Shown in pieces: positions 1-9,087 of a DNA stretch of 64,000 bases. The translations under genes and the position numbers were made by a program. Origin of the DNA: Basfia succiniciproducens (GTDB lineage: Bacteria; Pseudomonadota; Gammaproteobacteria; Enterobacterales; Pasteurellaceae); assembly GCF_011455875.1 (NCBI RefSeq), contig NZ_CP015031.1:1531405-1595404 (forward strand). Direction: 5' to 3'. The notes under the pieces were generated by a model. It saw nothing but the letters and a program-made list of their open reading frames with translations. It had not been told where the DNA came from and searched no databases. Every line of letters begins with the position of its first letter. Within the stretch, counting starts at the first letter, position 1.

Positions 1-532
1 CATCAGGATTTTTTGCCGGATCACAATTATATACGCCGTCTACTTTTGTTGCTTTCAGCACTACATCCGCTTCAATTTCAATACCGCGTAAACAAGCCGC
101 CGAATCGGTAGTGAAGAACGGGCTGCCGGTACCGGCGGAAAAAATAACCACACGTTTTTCACGCAACATTTTGATCGCTTCAGACCAGTTATAAGTATCG
201 CAAATGCCGTTTAATTGGAACGCCGACATTAATTTTGCGTTCACATCCGCGCGGTGAAGCGCATCGCGCATCGCTAAACCGTTCATAACTGTTGCAAGCA
301 TCCCCATATGGTCTCCTACAACCCGATTCATACCGGCTTTTGCCAATTTCGCACCGCGGAACAGATTACCGCCGCCGATAACGACGCCGACTTCAACGTC
401 CATAGCAATCAATTCTTTGATTTCTAATGCCATACGATCTAGGATTGACGGATCAATACCAAAGCCTTCATCACCCTGTAATGCTTCGCCGCTTAATTTA
501 AGCAAAATACGTTTATAAATCGGTTTATTCAT
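1..532 (-). CDS. pyrH: UMP kinase, N-terminal part (cut by window edge)
   Basis: Phosphorylates UMP to UDP in pyrimidine nucleotide synthesis; a cytosolic amino-acid-kinase-fold enzyme. Translating the minus strand from the ATG at 532 gives [20 protein letters not shown] followed by the [11 protein letters not shown] nucleotide-binding segment, a match to bacterial PyrH. About 177 residues are present; the C-terminal quarter lies beyond base 1. A GAGGG ribosome site lies about 6 bases before the ATG. In most gammaproteobacteria pyrH follows rpsB-tsf directly. Here it lies on the same strand but is separated from tsf by an oppositely oriented transferase gene, so it needs its own promoter. Confidence 0.96.
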   Translation of the reverse strand, partial: MNKPIYKRILLKLSGEALQGDEGFGIDPSILDRMALEIKELIAMDVEVGVVIGGGNLFRGAKLAKAGMNRVVGDHMGMLATVMNGLAMRDALHRADVNAKLMSAFQLNGICDTYNWSEAIKMLREKRVVIFSAGTGSPFFTTDSAACLRGIEIEADVVLKATKVDGVYNCDPAKNPD

Positions 533-665
533 TTTTACCCTCACAAGAACTGGACATAAAATTCCGCTTATTATAAAGCAACAAGGCTAAACTGGAAATA
601 GCAATAGAAGCGCAACTTAAAATTTTGTAGAATACGATCCTTATTTATCATCGTCATAGGGAAAG

Positions 666-2225
666 ATGATGTTATCGCCATCTGAAATTCTAAAAAAAAC
701 GACCGCACTTTTTGCGGCGACAATTTGCTTATATTTTGCCTGCAAACTTATTTTAATGGGTACGGGATTTTACCCCCAACCTAAATTAACGGATATTCTG
801 TTGTTTGCGATTTTAATTGTTATTTTTAACTCATCAAAAAACTTATTCTATTTTTTGCTGTTGCCCTTTATTATAGCTCATGCACTGTACGCACCGGTAG
901 GTATCACATTCGGTGCGCCGTCCTACCAATATATCGCTTCTGTTTTTGCTACGGATTTGATGGAAAGCCGGGAGTTTTTATCGCAACTGAGTATTAAAAA
1001 CTATTTGATGCCTGTGGGCATTATCGGCTTAACTTTAGCTTTTCGCTGGATCACACAGAAATATGATTTAAAGCTCCATAAAAATAAAATGTTTTTGGCA
1101 TCAATAACCGCTTTTATGTTGTTAGCCAATTCCCCGTTTAAATTTATTGATGAAATTTCCACATCCGGCACACAAGTAATTAGCGAATTACAGCGTTTAA
1201 ACAACATGACCATCGAAAGCGAATGGGGTGATTCTCAATTAATTAATTCAAACTATGACGATTATGTCTTAATCGTCGGTGAAAGCGCGCGCAAAGATTA
1301 TCACCATGCTTACGGTTATCCCGTCAAAAATACGCCGTTTATGAGCAAAGCGAACGGTGTATTAATCGATGGAATGACTGCCGGCGGAACGAATACCATC
1401 GCTTCTTTAAAATTAATGTTCACTCAACCGAATACACAAACTAAGGAAGGTAATTATTCGTTAAATTTTGTAGATTTAATCAAATCCGCCGGAATTAAGA
1501 CTTATTGGATTTCCAACCAAGGTTATTTAGGCGAGTTCGATACGCCGATTTCCGCTATTGCTAATAAAAGTGATGAGAAAATCTTTTTAAAATCGGGAGA
1601 TTCTTTAAACAGTAATACGAGCGATTTCGAATTATTACCGAAATTTACTCAGGTTCTTGAACGACCAAGTACCGGTAAACGGTTTATTGTGGTTCATTTG
1701 TACGGCTCTCACCCGATTACCTGTGACCGATTAAACGATTATCCGAAATTGTTTGATGACGATAAAATAGCTAAAAAATATTTTAATGTGAATTGTTATA
1801 TTTCATCTATAAAGAAAACCGATGAGGTAATTAAAAGAATTTATGACGCTTTAGCAGAAAATAAAGCAAAAACCGACCGCACTTTTTCAATGATTTATTT
1901 CTCGGATCACGGTCTTGCCCATCAAATTACAGAAGATAATATTGTTATTCATAACAGCAGCGGGAAAAGTAAACGCCATTATGATATTCCGTTATTTAAA
2001 ATTTCCAGCGACGACACGAAACGCCATGAATACAGGGTGTTTAAATCCGGCTTAAATTTTACCGCGGGGCTGGCTTATTGGGTCGGAATATCTAATGCCA
2101 AATTAGCCGTTCGGGAGGATTTATTCAGCAACGAACCGGATAAAGACGATTACGGATTAAAAGCGGAAATTGATAAAATTGACGTTCCGGAAGATAAGGC
2201 GGTTGTTATACCCGGCACACATTAG
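666..2225 (+). CDS. Phosphoethanolamine transferase (sulfatase-fold, EptA/Lpt family)
   Basis: Inner-membrane enzyme of 519 residues predicted to move phosphoethanolamine from phosphatidylethanolamine onto lipid A or LPS core sugars. About five hydrophobic segments occupy residues 10-155, then a periplasmic alkaline-phosphatase-like domain begins at VLIVGESARKDY (about 201-212) with the metal-binding Glu. The segment GGTNT (about 240-244) sits where the phospho-accepting Thr lies in EptA, and FSDHGLAH near residue 413 supplies metal ligands. The start is Met at 666 or 669 after a GGGAAAG site. It lies opposite to and between tsf and pyrH. From memory Haemophilus has more than one paralogue (an Lpt6 and one next to pyrH). 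The acceptor cannot be read from sequence, so no symbol is given. Confidence 0.85.
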   Translation: MMLSPSEILKKTTALFAATICLYFACKLILMGTGFYPQPKLTDILLFAILIVIFNSSKNLFYFLLLPFIIAHALYAPVGITFGAPSYQYIASVFATDLMESREFLSQLSIKNYLMPVGIIGLTLAFRWITQKYDLKLHKNKMFLASITAFMLLANSPFKFIDEISTSGTQVISELQRLNNMTIESEWGDSQLINSNYDDYVLIVGESARKDYHHAYGYPVKNTPFMSKANGVLIDGMTAGGTNTIASLKLMFTQPNTQTKEGNYSLNFVDLIKSAGIKTYWISNQGYLGEFDTPISAIANKSDEKIFLKSGDSLNSNTSDFELLPKFTQVLERPSTGKRFIVVHLYGSHPITCDRLNDYPKLFDDDKIAKKYFNVNCYISSIKKTDEVIKRIYDALAENKAKTDRTFSMIYFSDHGLAHQITEDNIVIHNSSGKSKRHYDIPLFKISSDDTKRHEYRVFKSGLNFTAGLAYWVGISNAKLAVREDLFSNEPDKDDYGLKAEIDKIDVPEDKAVVIPGTH

Positions 2226-2300
2226 ACACGGACAGGGTGTACGTTAAATTATTTTAAAATAAATATATTGCGGGACAATTATCCCCGATTCGACAGCTAT

Positions 2301-2328
2301 AAAAAAAGCAGGCATCAGCCTGCTTTTG
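2301..2328 (-). terminator. Intrinsic terminator of rpsB-tsf
   Basis: Stem AAAGCAGGC / GCCTGCTTT with loop ATCA, followed on the minus strand by a run of T. It lies 17 bases after the tsf stop. It sits between two convergent genes and may also stop the transferase transcript. Confidence 0.85.
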
Positions 2329-2344
2329 TGGAATCAGTTTAAAA

Positions 2345-3190
2345 TTAAACTTTTTGCATTGCGGCAACTTCGGCAGCGAAGTCAGCTTCAACTTTTTCAA
2401 TACCTTCGCCAACTTCTAAACGAATGAAGTTAGCCACTGAAGTATTTACTGATTTTAAGTAACTACCTACAGTTTGTGAAGGATCCATAACGAAAGCCTG
2501 ACCGGTCAACGAAACTTCACCGGTGAATTTCTTCATACGGCCTTCAACCATTTTCTCTGCGATTTCTTTTGGTTTTCCGGAGTTGATTGCGATGTCGATT
2601 TGGATTTGACGTTCGTGTTCAACTACATCTGCAGAAACGTCTTCCGGATTAACGAATTCAGGTTTTGATGCGGCAACGTGCATTGCTACTTTTTTAAGTT
2701 CGTCGGCAGAACCTTCACCCGCAACTAATACGCCGATTTTTGCGCCGTGTAAGTATTGTGCGATTACTTTGCCTTCGATTTCGGCAACACGACGGATAGT
2801 CATGTTTTCACCGATTTTAGCCACTAATGCCGCACGTTGTTCTTCGAATTGAGCTTGTAACGCTTCGATAGTTACGCCTTTGTTTGCTACCGCATAATCC
2901 GCAACAGCGTTCGCTAAGCTTAAGAAACCTGCGTCTTTAGCAACGAAGTCCGTTTCGCAGTTCATTTCAACTAATACGCCGTGACCTTCTGCAATACGAG
3001 CAAGGATAACGCCTTCAGCCGCTACGCGACCTGCTTTTTTAGCCGCTTTAGCCTGACCTGATTTACGCATGTTGTCGATTGCTAATTCGATATCACCGTT
3101 TGCTTCAACTAACGCTTTTTTACATTCCATCATGCCTGCGCCAGTGCGTTCACGAAGTTCTTTAACTAATGATGCTGTGATTTCAGCCAT
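2345..3190 (-). CDS. tsf: Elongation factor Ts
   Basis: Guanine nucleotide exchange factor that regenerates EF-Tu-GTP in the cytosol. It has 281 residues, close to the usual 283. The N-terminal UBA-like domain reads [20 protein letters not shown] and is followed by the signature [11 protein letters not shown] near residue 75, which contacts EF-Tu. Its start at 3190 follows an AGGACTACAAA ribosome site. It is the second gene after rpsB, but the 221-base gap between them is unusually long and carries a nested palindrome and a second hairpin, so the ratio of S2 to EF-Ts may be set there. Confidence 0.98.
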
Positions 3191-3268
3191 TTTGTAGTCC
3201 TCTAGAAATTTGATTGAGAACGATGCTTAAAACTCAGAGAAAAAGCACCGCACTTTTAAGAAGTTGTT

Positions 3269-3343
3269 TGTAGGAGCGAATCGCATTCATCCTAATTATC
3301 CCCAACTCTCATTAGGGAAGGGCGTATGCGATACGCCCCTACA
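3269..3343. repeat. 75-bp nested palindromic element between rpsB and tsf
   Basis: The ends are imperfect inverted copies of TGTAGGRGCGWATCGCATWC (3269-3288 and 3320-3343, the latter reversed). The right end holds its own perfect hairpin, GGGCGTAT-GCG-ATACGCCC (3320-3338). It looks like a small REP/MITE-type insertion lying inside the rpsB-tsf transcript. No coding potential. Confidence 0.6.
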
Positions 3344-3356
3344 TAGAATTAAAACG

Positions 3357-3384
3357 AAACAGGGAACTTAAAAGCCCCCTGTTT
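3357..3384 (-). terminator. Hairpin between rpsB and tsf, possible partial terminator
   Basis: Perfect 8-bp stem AAACAGGG / CCCTGTTT with a 12-base loop, followed on the minus strand by CGTTTTAATT. The T tract is weak, so attenuation or 3' end protection of the rpsB mRNA is as likely as full termination. Confidence 0.45.
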
Positions 3385-3411
3385 CTTATAGGGCTTGCCT
3401 ATAAACCGGAA

Positions 3412-4140
3412 TTACTCTGCCGCTACTTCTTCAGCGAATTTTTCTTCGGTTGCAGTTTGTTGGCTACGACCTTCTTTAACAGCCGCTGCCGCTGCCGTTA
3501 CATATAACTGAATTGCACGAGTCGCATCGTCGTTACCAGGAATAACGAAATCAATGCCGTCCGGGTTAGAGTTAGTATCAACTACCGCGAATACAGGAAT
3601 ACCTAAGTTATTTGCTTCTTTGATCGCGATATGTTCATAGTCTGCACCGATTACGAAAATAGCGTCAGGAAGGCCGGCCATATCTTTAATACCGCCAAGG
3701 CTTAACTCAAGTTTTTCCATTTCACGTGTACGAACTAAAGCTTCTTTTTTAGTTAATTTATCGAATGTACCGTCTTGAGATTGAGTTTCTAAATCTTTTA
3801 AACGTTTGATTGATTGACGAACTGTTTTCCAGTTAGTCAACATACCGCCTAACCAACGGTGATTTACATAATATTGTTGACAGTCTAATGCTGCTGCTTG
3901 AACTGCTTCAGTCGCTGCGCGTTTTGTACCAACGAATAAAATTTTACCGTTGTTACTTGCGATACGTGTTAATTCGGCTAACGCACTATTAAACATAGGA
4001 ACTGTTTTTTCTAAGTTAATGATGTGAACACCGTTGCGAGGACCATAAATGAATGGTTTCATTTTAGGGTTCCAGTAACGAGTTTGGTGACCGAAATGAA
4101 CGCCGGCTTGTAGCATATCGCGCATTGAAACTTGTGCCAT
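3412..4140 (-). CDS. rpsB: 30S ribosomal protein S2
   Basis: Structural protein of the small ribosomal subunit, 242 residues, full length. It begins [20 protein letters not shown], the S2 family signature, with [20 protein letters not shown] following. I chose the ATG at 4140, with AAGGAAA upstream, because it gives the conserved N-terminus; an upstream in-frame Met at 4182 lies inside the leader RNA. First gene of rpsB-tsf. A leader that can fold like the known S2-responsive element precedes it, suggesting autoregulation by S2. Confidence 0.98.
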   Translation of the reverse strand: MAQVSMRDMLQAGVHFGHQTRYWNPKMKPFIYGPRNGVHIINLEKTVPMFNSALAELTRIASNNGKILFVGTKRAATEAVQAAALDCQQYYVNHRWLGGMLTNWKTVRQSIKRLKDLETQSQDGTFDKLTKKEALVRTREMEKLELSLGGIKDMAGLPDAIFVIGADYEHIAIKEANNLGIPVFAVVDTNSNPDGIDFVIPGNDDATRAIQLYVTAAAAAVKEGRSQQTATEEKFAEEVAAE

Positions 4141-4159
4141 AATATTTTCCTTTTTAATT

Positions 4160-4226
4160 GGGGTTTTGCCTCCACATATCAAGCAAATCGACCGTTTGGC
4201 ACCCCGATTTACCCGAACGATATGTG
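4160..4226 (-). promoter_or_regulatory. rpsB leader RNA with likely S2-responsive pseudoknot
   Basis: On the minus strand CACATATC (4226-4219) pairs perfectly with GATATGTG (4180-4173). Inside, AAATCG (4210-4205) pairs with CGATTT (4190-4185). The hairpin loop starts GGGT and can pair with ACCCC at 4164-4160 just ahead of the ribosome site, forming a pseudoknot. This matches the layout described for gammaproteobacterial rpsB leaders, where S2 represses its own operon. The folding is by eye. Confidence 0.6.
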
Positions 4227-4279
4227 TGTGATTTAAGTTAATGAGTTTGTCATTCCGAAAAGACGGAAGAACGGCGCAC

Positions 4280-4285
4280 TTTATA
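4280..4285 (-). promoter_or_regulatory. Probable -10 of the rpsB promoter (extended TGGTATAAA)
   Basis: The minus strand reads TGTGGTATAAAGTGCGCCG, an extended -10 followed by a GC-rich discriminator as in growth-controlled ribosomal promoters. It places the transcript start near 4273, upstream of the leader fold. A full uptake signal (4290-4300) sits in the spacer. I see no good -35. Confidence 0.45.
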
Positions 4286-4342
4286 CCACAAAGTGCGGTT
4301 AAAAACTAGCAAATTTTCATGAAAGATGAAAAAAGAAATATG

Positions 4343-4368
4343 AAAAAAGCCTATTTAAAATAGGCTTT
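4343..4368 (-). terminator. Intrinsic terminator of crp
   Basis: Stem AAAGCCTATTT / AAATAGGCTTT with a T run on the minus strand, about 60 bases after the crp stop. Confidence 0.85.
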
Positions 4369-4426
4369 AAACATAAAAATCAGAGCTTTAATCTCATTCG
4401 GAAATTATCCGCCTTCCTGATTTGGC

Positions 4427-5110
4427 TTATCTCGTACCGAATACCACGATGGTTTTACCATGAGCGGCAATCAGATTTTGATCTTCCAGCATTTTTAAAA
4501 TACGGCCTACGGTTTCACGGGAACAACCCACCATTTGCCCGATTTCCTGACGGGTAATCTTGATTTGCATCCCGTCCGGGTGAGTCATGGCATCCGGCAT
4601 TTTTGCCAGATTCAACAGGGTTTGCGCAATACGCCCGGTTACATCCAAGAATGCCAGATTACTCACTTGTTTTGAGGTGTTTTGCAGGCGTCTGGAAAGT
4701 TGTGCCGACAAATACATCAGAATCTCGGGATTAACCTGTAATAATTGACGGAATTTTTTGTAAGACACCTCGGCAATTTCACAGGCGTTTTTGGCTTTTA
4801 CCCAGGCAGAACGAACCTGACCTTCTTCAAATAAACCGACTTCGCCGAAAAATTCACCCTGGCTTAAATAAGAAAGGATCATTTCTTTTCCCTCTTCATC
4901 TTTAACCATTACCGCAGCGGAACCCTTTACAATATAATAAAGCGTATCGGCGCGCTCACCCGCATGAATTAAAGTCGTTTTAGCCGGATATTTATGAATA
5001 TGGCAATGAGAAAGAAACCAATCAAGCGTCGGATCCATCGGCGACGCGGGTTGAACCGGTTGGGTCTGTGGTAACACATTTGTTTGATGCGCATTCACTT
5101 GTTCTAGCAT
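4427..5110 (-). CDS. crp: Cyclic AMP receptor protein (CRP)
   Basis: Global cAMP-dependent transcription regulator, 227 residues. It has the usual Pasteurellaceae N-terminal extension (about 18 residues ahead of the region matching E. coli CRP). The cyclic-nucleotide fold carries [22 protein letters not shown], which lines the cAMP pocket, and the C-terminal helix-turn-helix reads [22 protein letters not shown]. That recognition helix (SRETVGR) predicts the TGTGA-N6-TCACA site seen upstream of glpT and glpA in this window. In this family CRP also drives competence together with Sxy. It is the last gene of the leftward run after yheU, 51 bases away, so it may have its own promoter. Confidence 0.98.
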   Translation of the reverse strand: MLEQVNAHQTNVLPQTQPVQPASPMDPTLDWFLSHCHIHKYPAKTTLIHAGERADTLYYIVKGSAAVMVKDEEGKEMILSYLSQGEFFGEVGLFEEGQVRSAWVKAKNACEIAEVSYKKFRQLLQVNPEILMYLSAQLSRRLQNTSKQVSNLAFLDVTGRIAQTLLNLAKMPDAMTHPDGMQIKITRQEIGQMVGCSRETVGRILKMLEDQNLIAAHGKTIVVFGTR

Positions 5111-5161
5111 AAAAACCTCTTTCAGCTATTTAACTCTTGGATAAAAGTCCATTTTTAAAGT

Positions 5162-5368
5162 TTAGGTTGTCGTTTTAATATCAATAGTCTCATGCAATTC
5201 TGACCAAAAAATAACAGCCTTGCCACTATGAATCTGTTTCAGCAAATTATCTCTTTTTTCTGCGAGGGAAAGTTCTTCCATGCCGTAATCCGTGCCTTCA
5301 CGCAAAATAAAGCTTTCCACAATATTGATTAGCGTGTCCGGTTCCAACTCTTGCCATGGAATAATCAT
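5162..5368 (-). CDS. yheU: YheU family protein (UPF0270)
   Basis: Small cytosolic protein of 68 residues and unknown role. It begins [20 protein letters not shown] and contains ILREGTDYG and a [13 protein letters not shown] end, matching the UPF0270/YheU family over its whole length. In E. coli yheU lies near crp as well, so the neighbourhood supports the call. It sits 9 bases after slmA and is probably co-transcribed with it. Confidence 0.85.
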   Translation of the reverse strand: MIIPWQELEPDTLINIVESFILREGTDYGMEELSLAEKRDNLLKQIHSGKAVIFWSELHETIDIKTTT

Positions 5369-5377
5369 GAGGTTTCT

Positions 5378-6028
5378 CTATTCAAATAAAGGCTCGATAA
5401 AACGCCATTGCTGTTCAAAGCCCTGATTCGGCATATGACGAAAGTTAGTACGTACCAAACGCATAAACTGACCTTCGCAAAAAGTCACTAAATAAGTCGC
5501 GATGGTGCGCTCGTCAATGGGAAAAGTCTTGCCTTCCCGTAATTTACGCATTTGTAAAATATTAACGAACTGCAATTCCAGACGGTCGAAAAACAAAGCG
5601 ACCCGCGCTTGTAATTTCGCCTCTTCAAACATTAACGCATGCCCCGTTAACACTCGGGTTAATCCGGGATTTTTTCGCGCAAAATCAAAAATCATCTGCA
5701 AAATATCATGCACGCGGTTTAACGTGTTAGTTTCCATCTTAATGGAATAACTAATGCGGCTGAATAAACTGCTTTCAATATTTTCAATTAAGGCTTCAAA
5801 CATTTTTGTTTTACTCGGGAAATATCGGTATAAAGCCGCTTCAGAAACTCCCACTTCCTTCGCTAAACGCGCAGTAGTCATTCGCTCCATCCCCTTTTCG
5901 GAATGCAGCAAATGGGTTAAGACGGTAAGCACCTGCTGACGGCGCTCCTTGATACTGCGCTTTTCAATTTTAGCCGATTGTTTTTCCGGTTCCGGCTCGA
6001 TACTGTCGAGAGTTAATTGTTCTGCCAT
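5378..6028 (-). CDS. slmA: Nucleoid occlusion factor SlmA (TetR-type)
   Basis: DNA-binding protein that blocks FtsZ ring assembly over the chromosome. It has 216 residues. The helix-turn-helix lies at about 50-75 ([24 protein letters not shown] with flanks), followed by the all-helical SlmA dimer domain ending in the conserved [19 protein letters not shown]. The N-terminal 25 residues are charged and variable. It starts 3 bases after the dut stop; the order coaBC-dut-slmA is the one found in E. coli. Confidence 0.95.
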   Translation of the reverse strand: MAEQLTLDSIEPEPEKQSAKIEKRSIKERRQQVLTVLTHLLHSEKGMERMTTARLAKEVGVSEAALYRYFPSKTKMFEALIENIESSLFSRISYSIKMETNTLNRVHDILQMIFDFARKNPGLTRVLTGHALMFEEAKLQARVALFFDRLELQFVNILQMRKLREGKTFPIDERTIATYLVTFCEGQFMRLVRTNFRHMPNQGFEQQWRFIEPLFE

Positions 6029-6031
6029 AAT

Positions 6032-6487
6032 CTATTGCTTGCCCGAATGACCGAAACCGCCTTCACCACGCTCAGTTTGCGTAAAATCCGTCACAATATT
6101 AAATTCCGCCTGTACCACCGGAACAAAAACCAGTTGAGCGATTCTGTCTCCCACTTCAATACGAAACGGCTGTTCGCCCCGGTTCCACATTGAAACCATC
6201 AGCGGCCCCTGATAATCCGAATCAATTAAACCAACCAGGTTGCCTAACACAATACCGTGTTTATGACCTAATCCCGAACGAGGCAGAATAACCGCCGCTA
6301 AATTCGGATCCGCGATATAAATTGACAACCCGGTCGGAATCAATTTTGTTTCACCCGGTTGCAAATCAAACCCTTCTTCAATTAAAGCGCGCAAATCCAA
6401 TCCGGCGGATCCCGAGGTAGCATAAGCGGGCAAAGGAAATTCGTTGCCAATACGGCTATCTAAAATTTTGACGTCAATTTTTTTCAT
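6032..6487 (-). CDS. dut: Deoxyuridine 5'-triphosphate nucleotidohydrolase
   Basis: Hydrolyses dUTP to dUMP and pyrophosphate, keeping uracil out of DNA and supplying the thymidylate precursor. 151 residues, the normal length for the trimeric enzyme. All five dUTPase motifs are visible: [35 protein letters not shown] and the C-terminal arm [10 protein letters not shown]. It lies between coaBC and slmA in a tight leftward run. Confidence 0.98.
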   Translation of the reverse strand: MKKIDVKILDSRIGNEFPLPAYATSGSAGLDLRALIEEGFDLQPGETKLIPTGLSIYIADPNLAAVILPRSGLGHKHGIVLGNLVGLIDSDYQGPLMVSMWNRGEQPFRIEVGDRIAQLVFVPVVQAEFNIVTDFTQTERGEGGFGHSGKQ

Positions 6488-6526
6488 TTATTATCCATGC
6501 TCGACATAATCAGTATGTCTTATTAT

Positions 6527-7732
6527 TTACTTACGATATAACTCTATAATTTCTTGTACCAAAGATTTCGCTAAGGCTTTTTTAGTATCCGTCGGCAACA
6601 CTTTTTCACCGTTTTGCCAGAATAAATGGAGCGTATTTTGCTCCGCACCGAACACGCTACCGCCCACTACATCGTTTGCACAAATTAAATCCAGATTTTT
6701 GCGTTGCAACTTATCTTTCGCATATTGTTCTACATTTTGCGTTTCGGCCGCAAAACCGACCACAAAAGGGCGATTCTCCGTTAAATGCGCCACATCGGCA
6801 ATAATATCGGGATTTTTTATTAAATTTAAAGTGAGTTCGTCATTATCGTCGGTTTTCTTGATTTTTTGCTCGGAAACCTCGGCGACACGATAATCCGCCA
6901 CCGCCGCACAGCCGATAAATATATGATTTTCCACCGCACTTTTCATGGACTGTTGCCACATTTGTCGGGCGGAAACCACATTTATCCGGTTAACCTTATC
7001 CGGCGCGGCTAAATTAACCGGACCGGAAATTAACGTTACTTCCGCACCTCTGTCTGCAAAGGCTTGAGCGATAGCAAATCCCATTTTTCCCGAACTATGA
7101 TTGCTGATATAACGAACGGGATCAATCGCCTCGCGAGTAGGACCTGCGGTAATGGCAACCTTTATACCTAATAAATCCTGACGAAGAAATAAAGCTTCAC
7201 AAAGTGCGGCATAAATTTCCGCGGGTTCGGACATACGTCCCGCCCCCACATCACCACAGGCTTGAAAACCGCTGTTCGGCCCTATCAGTTTTACACCGCG
7301 TTCCGCCAAAGACTTCAGATTTTGCCGAGTAACGGCTTGACTGAACATTTGTTGATTCATTGCCGGCGCAAGGAAAATCGGTGCGGCGCTCGCCAAACAA
7401 ACCGTAGAAAGCAAATCGTTTGCCATACCTACGGTAAAACGGGCGATAAAATCGGCACTCGCCGGAGCAATAATAATCGCATCCGCCCATTTTGCCAACT
7501 CAATATGGCCCATCGCCAATTCCGCCTGAGGATCCAACAAAGATTGCGCTACGGGATTACCGGAAATAGCCTGCAAAGTAAGCGGAGTAACAAATTCTGC
7601 CGCCGCGGCGGTTAACACTACACGCACTTCCGCATTACTTTTACGTAAAAGGCGAATAAATTCAATGGTTTTATAGGCGGCAATACCGCCTGTGATACCC
7701 ACAACAATTCGCTTACCGTTAAGATTCCGCAT
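6527..7732 (-). CDS. coaBC: Bifunctional phosphopantothenoylcysteine decarboxylase / phosphopantothenate-cysteine ligase
   Basis: Two steps of coenzyme A synthesis in one protein of 401 residues. The N-terminal flavoprotein domain starts with [20 protein letters not shown] and contains the PAMNQQM loop and the catalytic Cys region [11 protein letters not shown]. The C-terminal CTP-dependent ligase starts at [22 protein letters not shown] (written in part) and includes the KIKK and NPDI motifs. I take the ATG at 7732, which follows GGGGGAG closely, rather than a Met at 7798. It heads the run coaBC-dut-slmA. Confidence 0.97.
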   Translation of the reverse strand: MRNLNGKRIVVGITGGIAAYKTIEFIRLLRKSNAEVRVVLTAAAAEFVTPLTLQAISGNPVAQSLLDPQAELAMGHIELAKWADAIIIAPASADFIARFTVGMANDLLSTVCLASAAPIFLAPAMNQQMFSQAVTRQNLKSLAERGVKLIGPNSGFQACGDVGAGRMSEPAEIYAALCEALFLRQDLLGIKVAITAGPTREAIDPVRYISNHSSGKMGFAIAQAFADRGAEVTLISGPVNLAAPDKVNRINVVSARQMWQQSMKSAVENHIFIGCAAVADYRVAEVSEQKIKKTDDNDELTLNLIKNPDIIADVAHLTENRPFVVGFAAETQNVEQYAKDKLQRKNLDLICANDVVGGSVFGAEQNTLHLFWQNGEKVLPTDTKKALAKSLVQEIIELYRK

Positions 7733-7930
7733 TACTCCCCCGGCACCCAAAAACCATAGTTTAGGAAACATAAGATAAAGACAAACAAGTTCTGACATTC
7801 TACTTCAAAACTAAGTGAAGAAAAAATTTTATTTTTGCGATCCGTTTCAAAAAATTGATCTAGCTCAGTAGGCATTATGGAATTTTCTACGCAAAGTAAG
7901 CCTTCGATTAAAAATAAAGGAAAACGCCTT

Positions 7931-8602
7931 ATGCTACAAATAGAAAAAGAAAACCTGATGCCCCGTGAAAAACTGTTAAAATTTGGCGCTAACACTTTGG
8001 ATAATAAAGAATTATTAGCGATATTCTTACGCACGGGAATAAAAAACTGCCCGGTAATGCAGCTTTCGGAAGCCGTCTTAACGCATTTCGGCTCATTACG
8101 ACAATTAATTAATGCCGACCGGCAACAATTTTGCGCCTTTAAGGGCATCGGCATCACTCAATTTATCCAATTACAGGCCTGTACGGAAATGACTAAGCGC
8201 TATTTACTTGAAGAGCTGCAACAAAATCAGGAATTCAACTCCACGGATACCGCCAGAATTTATCTGCAAACCGCCTTGGAACAGCGGGAACGAGAAATCT
8301 TTCTGGTACTTTTTCTGGATAATCAACATCGTTTAATCAAACAGGAAGAAATGTTTCTCGGTACTATAAATAGTGCGGTCATTCATCCTCGGGAAATTAT
8401 TAAAACGGCATTATATTGTAATGCGGCGGCAATGATCCTTGCCCATAATCACCCTTCGGGAATCGCCGAACCGAGTCAATCGGATCGCCATATTACGGAA
8501 AGGATCCGTCAGGCGGCAAATTTAATGGATATTCGCCTGTTAGATCACTTTATCATCGGCAAAGGTTGCTACTTTTCTTTTAGCGAGGCGGGCTGGTTAT
8601 AA
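7931..8602 (+). CDS. radC: RadC / JAB1-MPN domain protein
   Basis: 223 residues, the usual RadC length. An N-terminal UPF0758 helix-hairpin-helix region (LMPREKLLKFGANTLDNKEL, FKGIGITQF) precedes a JAB1/MPN+ metal-protease-like domain with the metal site HNHPSGIAEPSQSDRHIT near residue 172. The historic DNA repair role is doubtful and the real substrate is unknown. The ATG at 7931 has AAGGAAAA about 6 bases upstream, better than the Met at 7877. It diverges from coaBC and precedes rpmB, as in E. coli. Confidence 0.93.
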   Translation: MLQIEKENLMPREKLLKFGANTLDNKELLAIFLRTGIKNCPVMQLSEAVLTHFGSLRQLINADRQQFCAFKGIGITQFIQLQACTEMTKRYLLEELQQNQEFNSTDTARIYLQTALEQREREIFLVLFLDNQHRLIKQEEMFLGTINSAVIHPREIIKTALYCNAAAMILAHNHPSGIAEPSQSDRHITERIRQAANLMDIRLLDHFIIGKGCYFSFSEAGWL

Positions 8603-8684
8603 CGTTCAGGCTTGATCATTTTAAGCTTTTGTGTAAAATTTCGCAGAAAATTAAAGGAAATCTAAATTTTAATGCGCTTTATAC

Positions 8685-8713
8685 TTGAGAATAGCAGATA
8701 AAGTAAGTATAAT
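8685..8713 (+). promoter_or_regulatory. Sigma-70 promoter of rpmB-rpmG
   Basis: TTGAGA (8685-8690), a 17-base spacer, then a perfect TATAAT (8708-8713). A start near 8720 would give a 5' leader of about 120 bases before the rpmB ATG, far longer than needed for a ribosome site. Confidence 0.85.
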
Positions 8714-8736
8714 CAGCGACCTTTGATATAGTTAGC

Positions 8737-8817
8737 GGGTCGGATACTGCGACCTGACGAGGTGGCTTACAAAATCAAGCTGATTTTGAAGTAGTCCGAA
8801 CCCTAAGCTCGAGCTTA
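8737..8817 (+). promoter_or_regulatory. Structured 5' leader of rpmB-rpmG (three-way junction)
   Basis: A 12-bp outer stem joins 8737-8748 to 8790-8803 with single bulges at G8794 and A8799. It encloses two hairpins: ACCT-GACG-AGGT (8752-8763) and CAAAATCA-AGC-TGATTTTG (8770-8788). A perfect palindrome TAAGCTCGAGCTTA (8804-8817) follows, about 13 bases ahead of the GGAG ribosome site. A competing hairpin GGTCG/CGACC (8738-8754) would break the outer stem. The shape resembles ribosomal-protein autoregulatory leaders. The ligand, perhaps L28 or L33, is inference. Confidence 0.6.
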
Positions 8818-8839
8818 TATTTAATTATTGGAGATTATT

Positions 8840-9076
8840 ATGTCTAGAGTCTGTCAAGTAACAGGCAAGCGTCCGGCAGTTGGTAACAACCGTTCACACG
8901 CATTAAACGCGACTCGTCGTCGTTTTCTACCAAACTTACATACTCACCGTTTCTGGGTTGAGTCTGAAAACCGTTTCGTAACTTTACGCTTAACTGCGAA
9001 AGGTATGCGTATTATCGATAAAAAAGGCATTGATGCAGTATTGGCTGACATCCGTGCTCGTGGCGAAAAAATCTAA
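8840..9076 (+). CDS. rpmB: 50S ribosomal protein L28
   Basis: Large-subunit structural protein, 78 residues, full length: [20 protein letters not shown] at the start, then the basic [14 protein letters not shown] segment typical of L28. Start ATG at 8840 with GGAG 7 bases before it. First gene of the conserved rpmB-rpmG pair, transcribed from the promoter at 8685 through a structured leader. Confidence 0.98.
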   Translation: MSRVCQVTGKRPAVGNNRSHALNATRRRFLPNLHTHRFWVESENRFVTLRLTAKGMRIIDKKGIDAVLADIRARGEKI

Positions 9077-9087
9077 GGAGCTAAAAA

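Noticed and set aside
7732-8157. Minus-strand frame of 141 codons across the coaBC-radC gap
   Set aside because: It overlaps the start of radC and the coaBC ribosome site; low-complexity product without family likeness.
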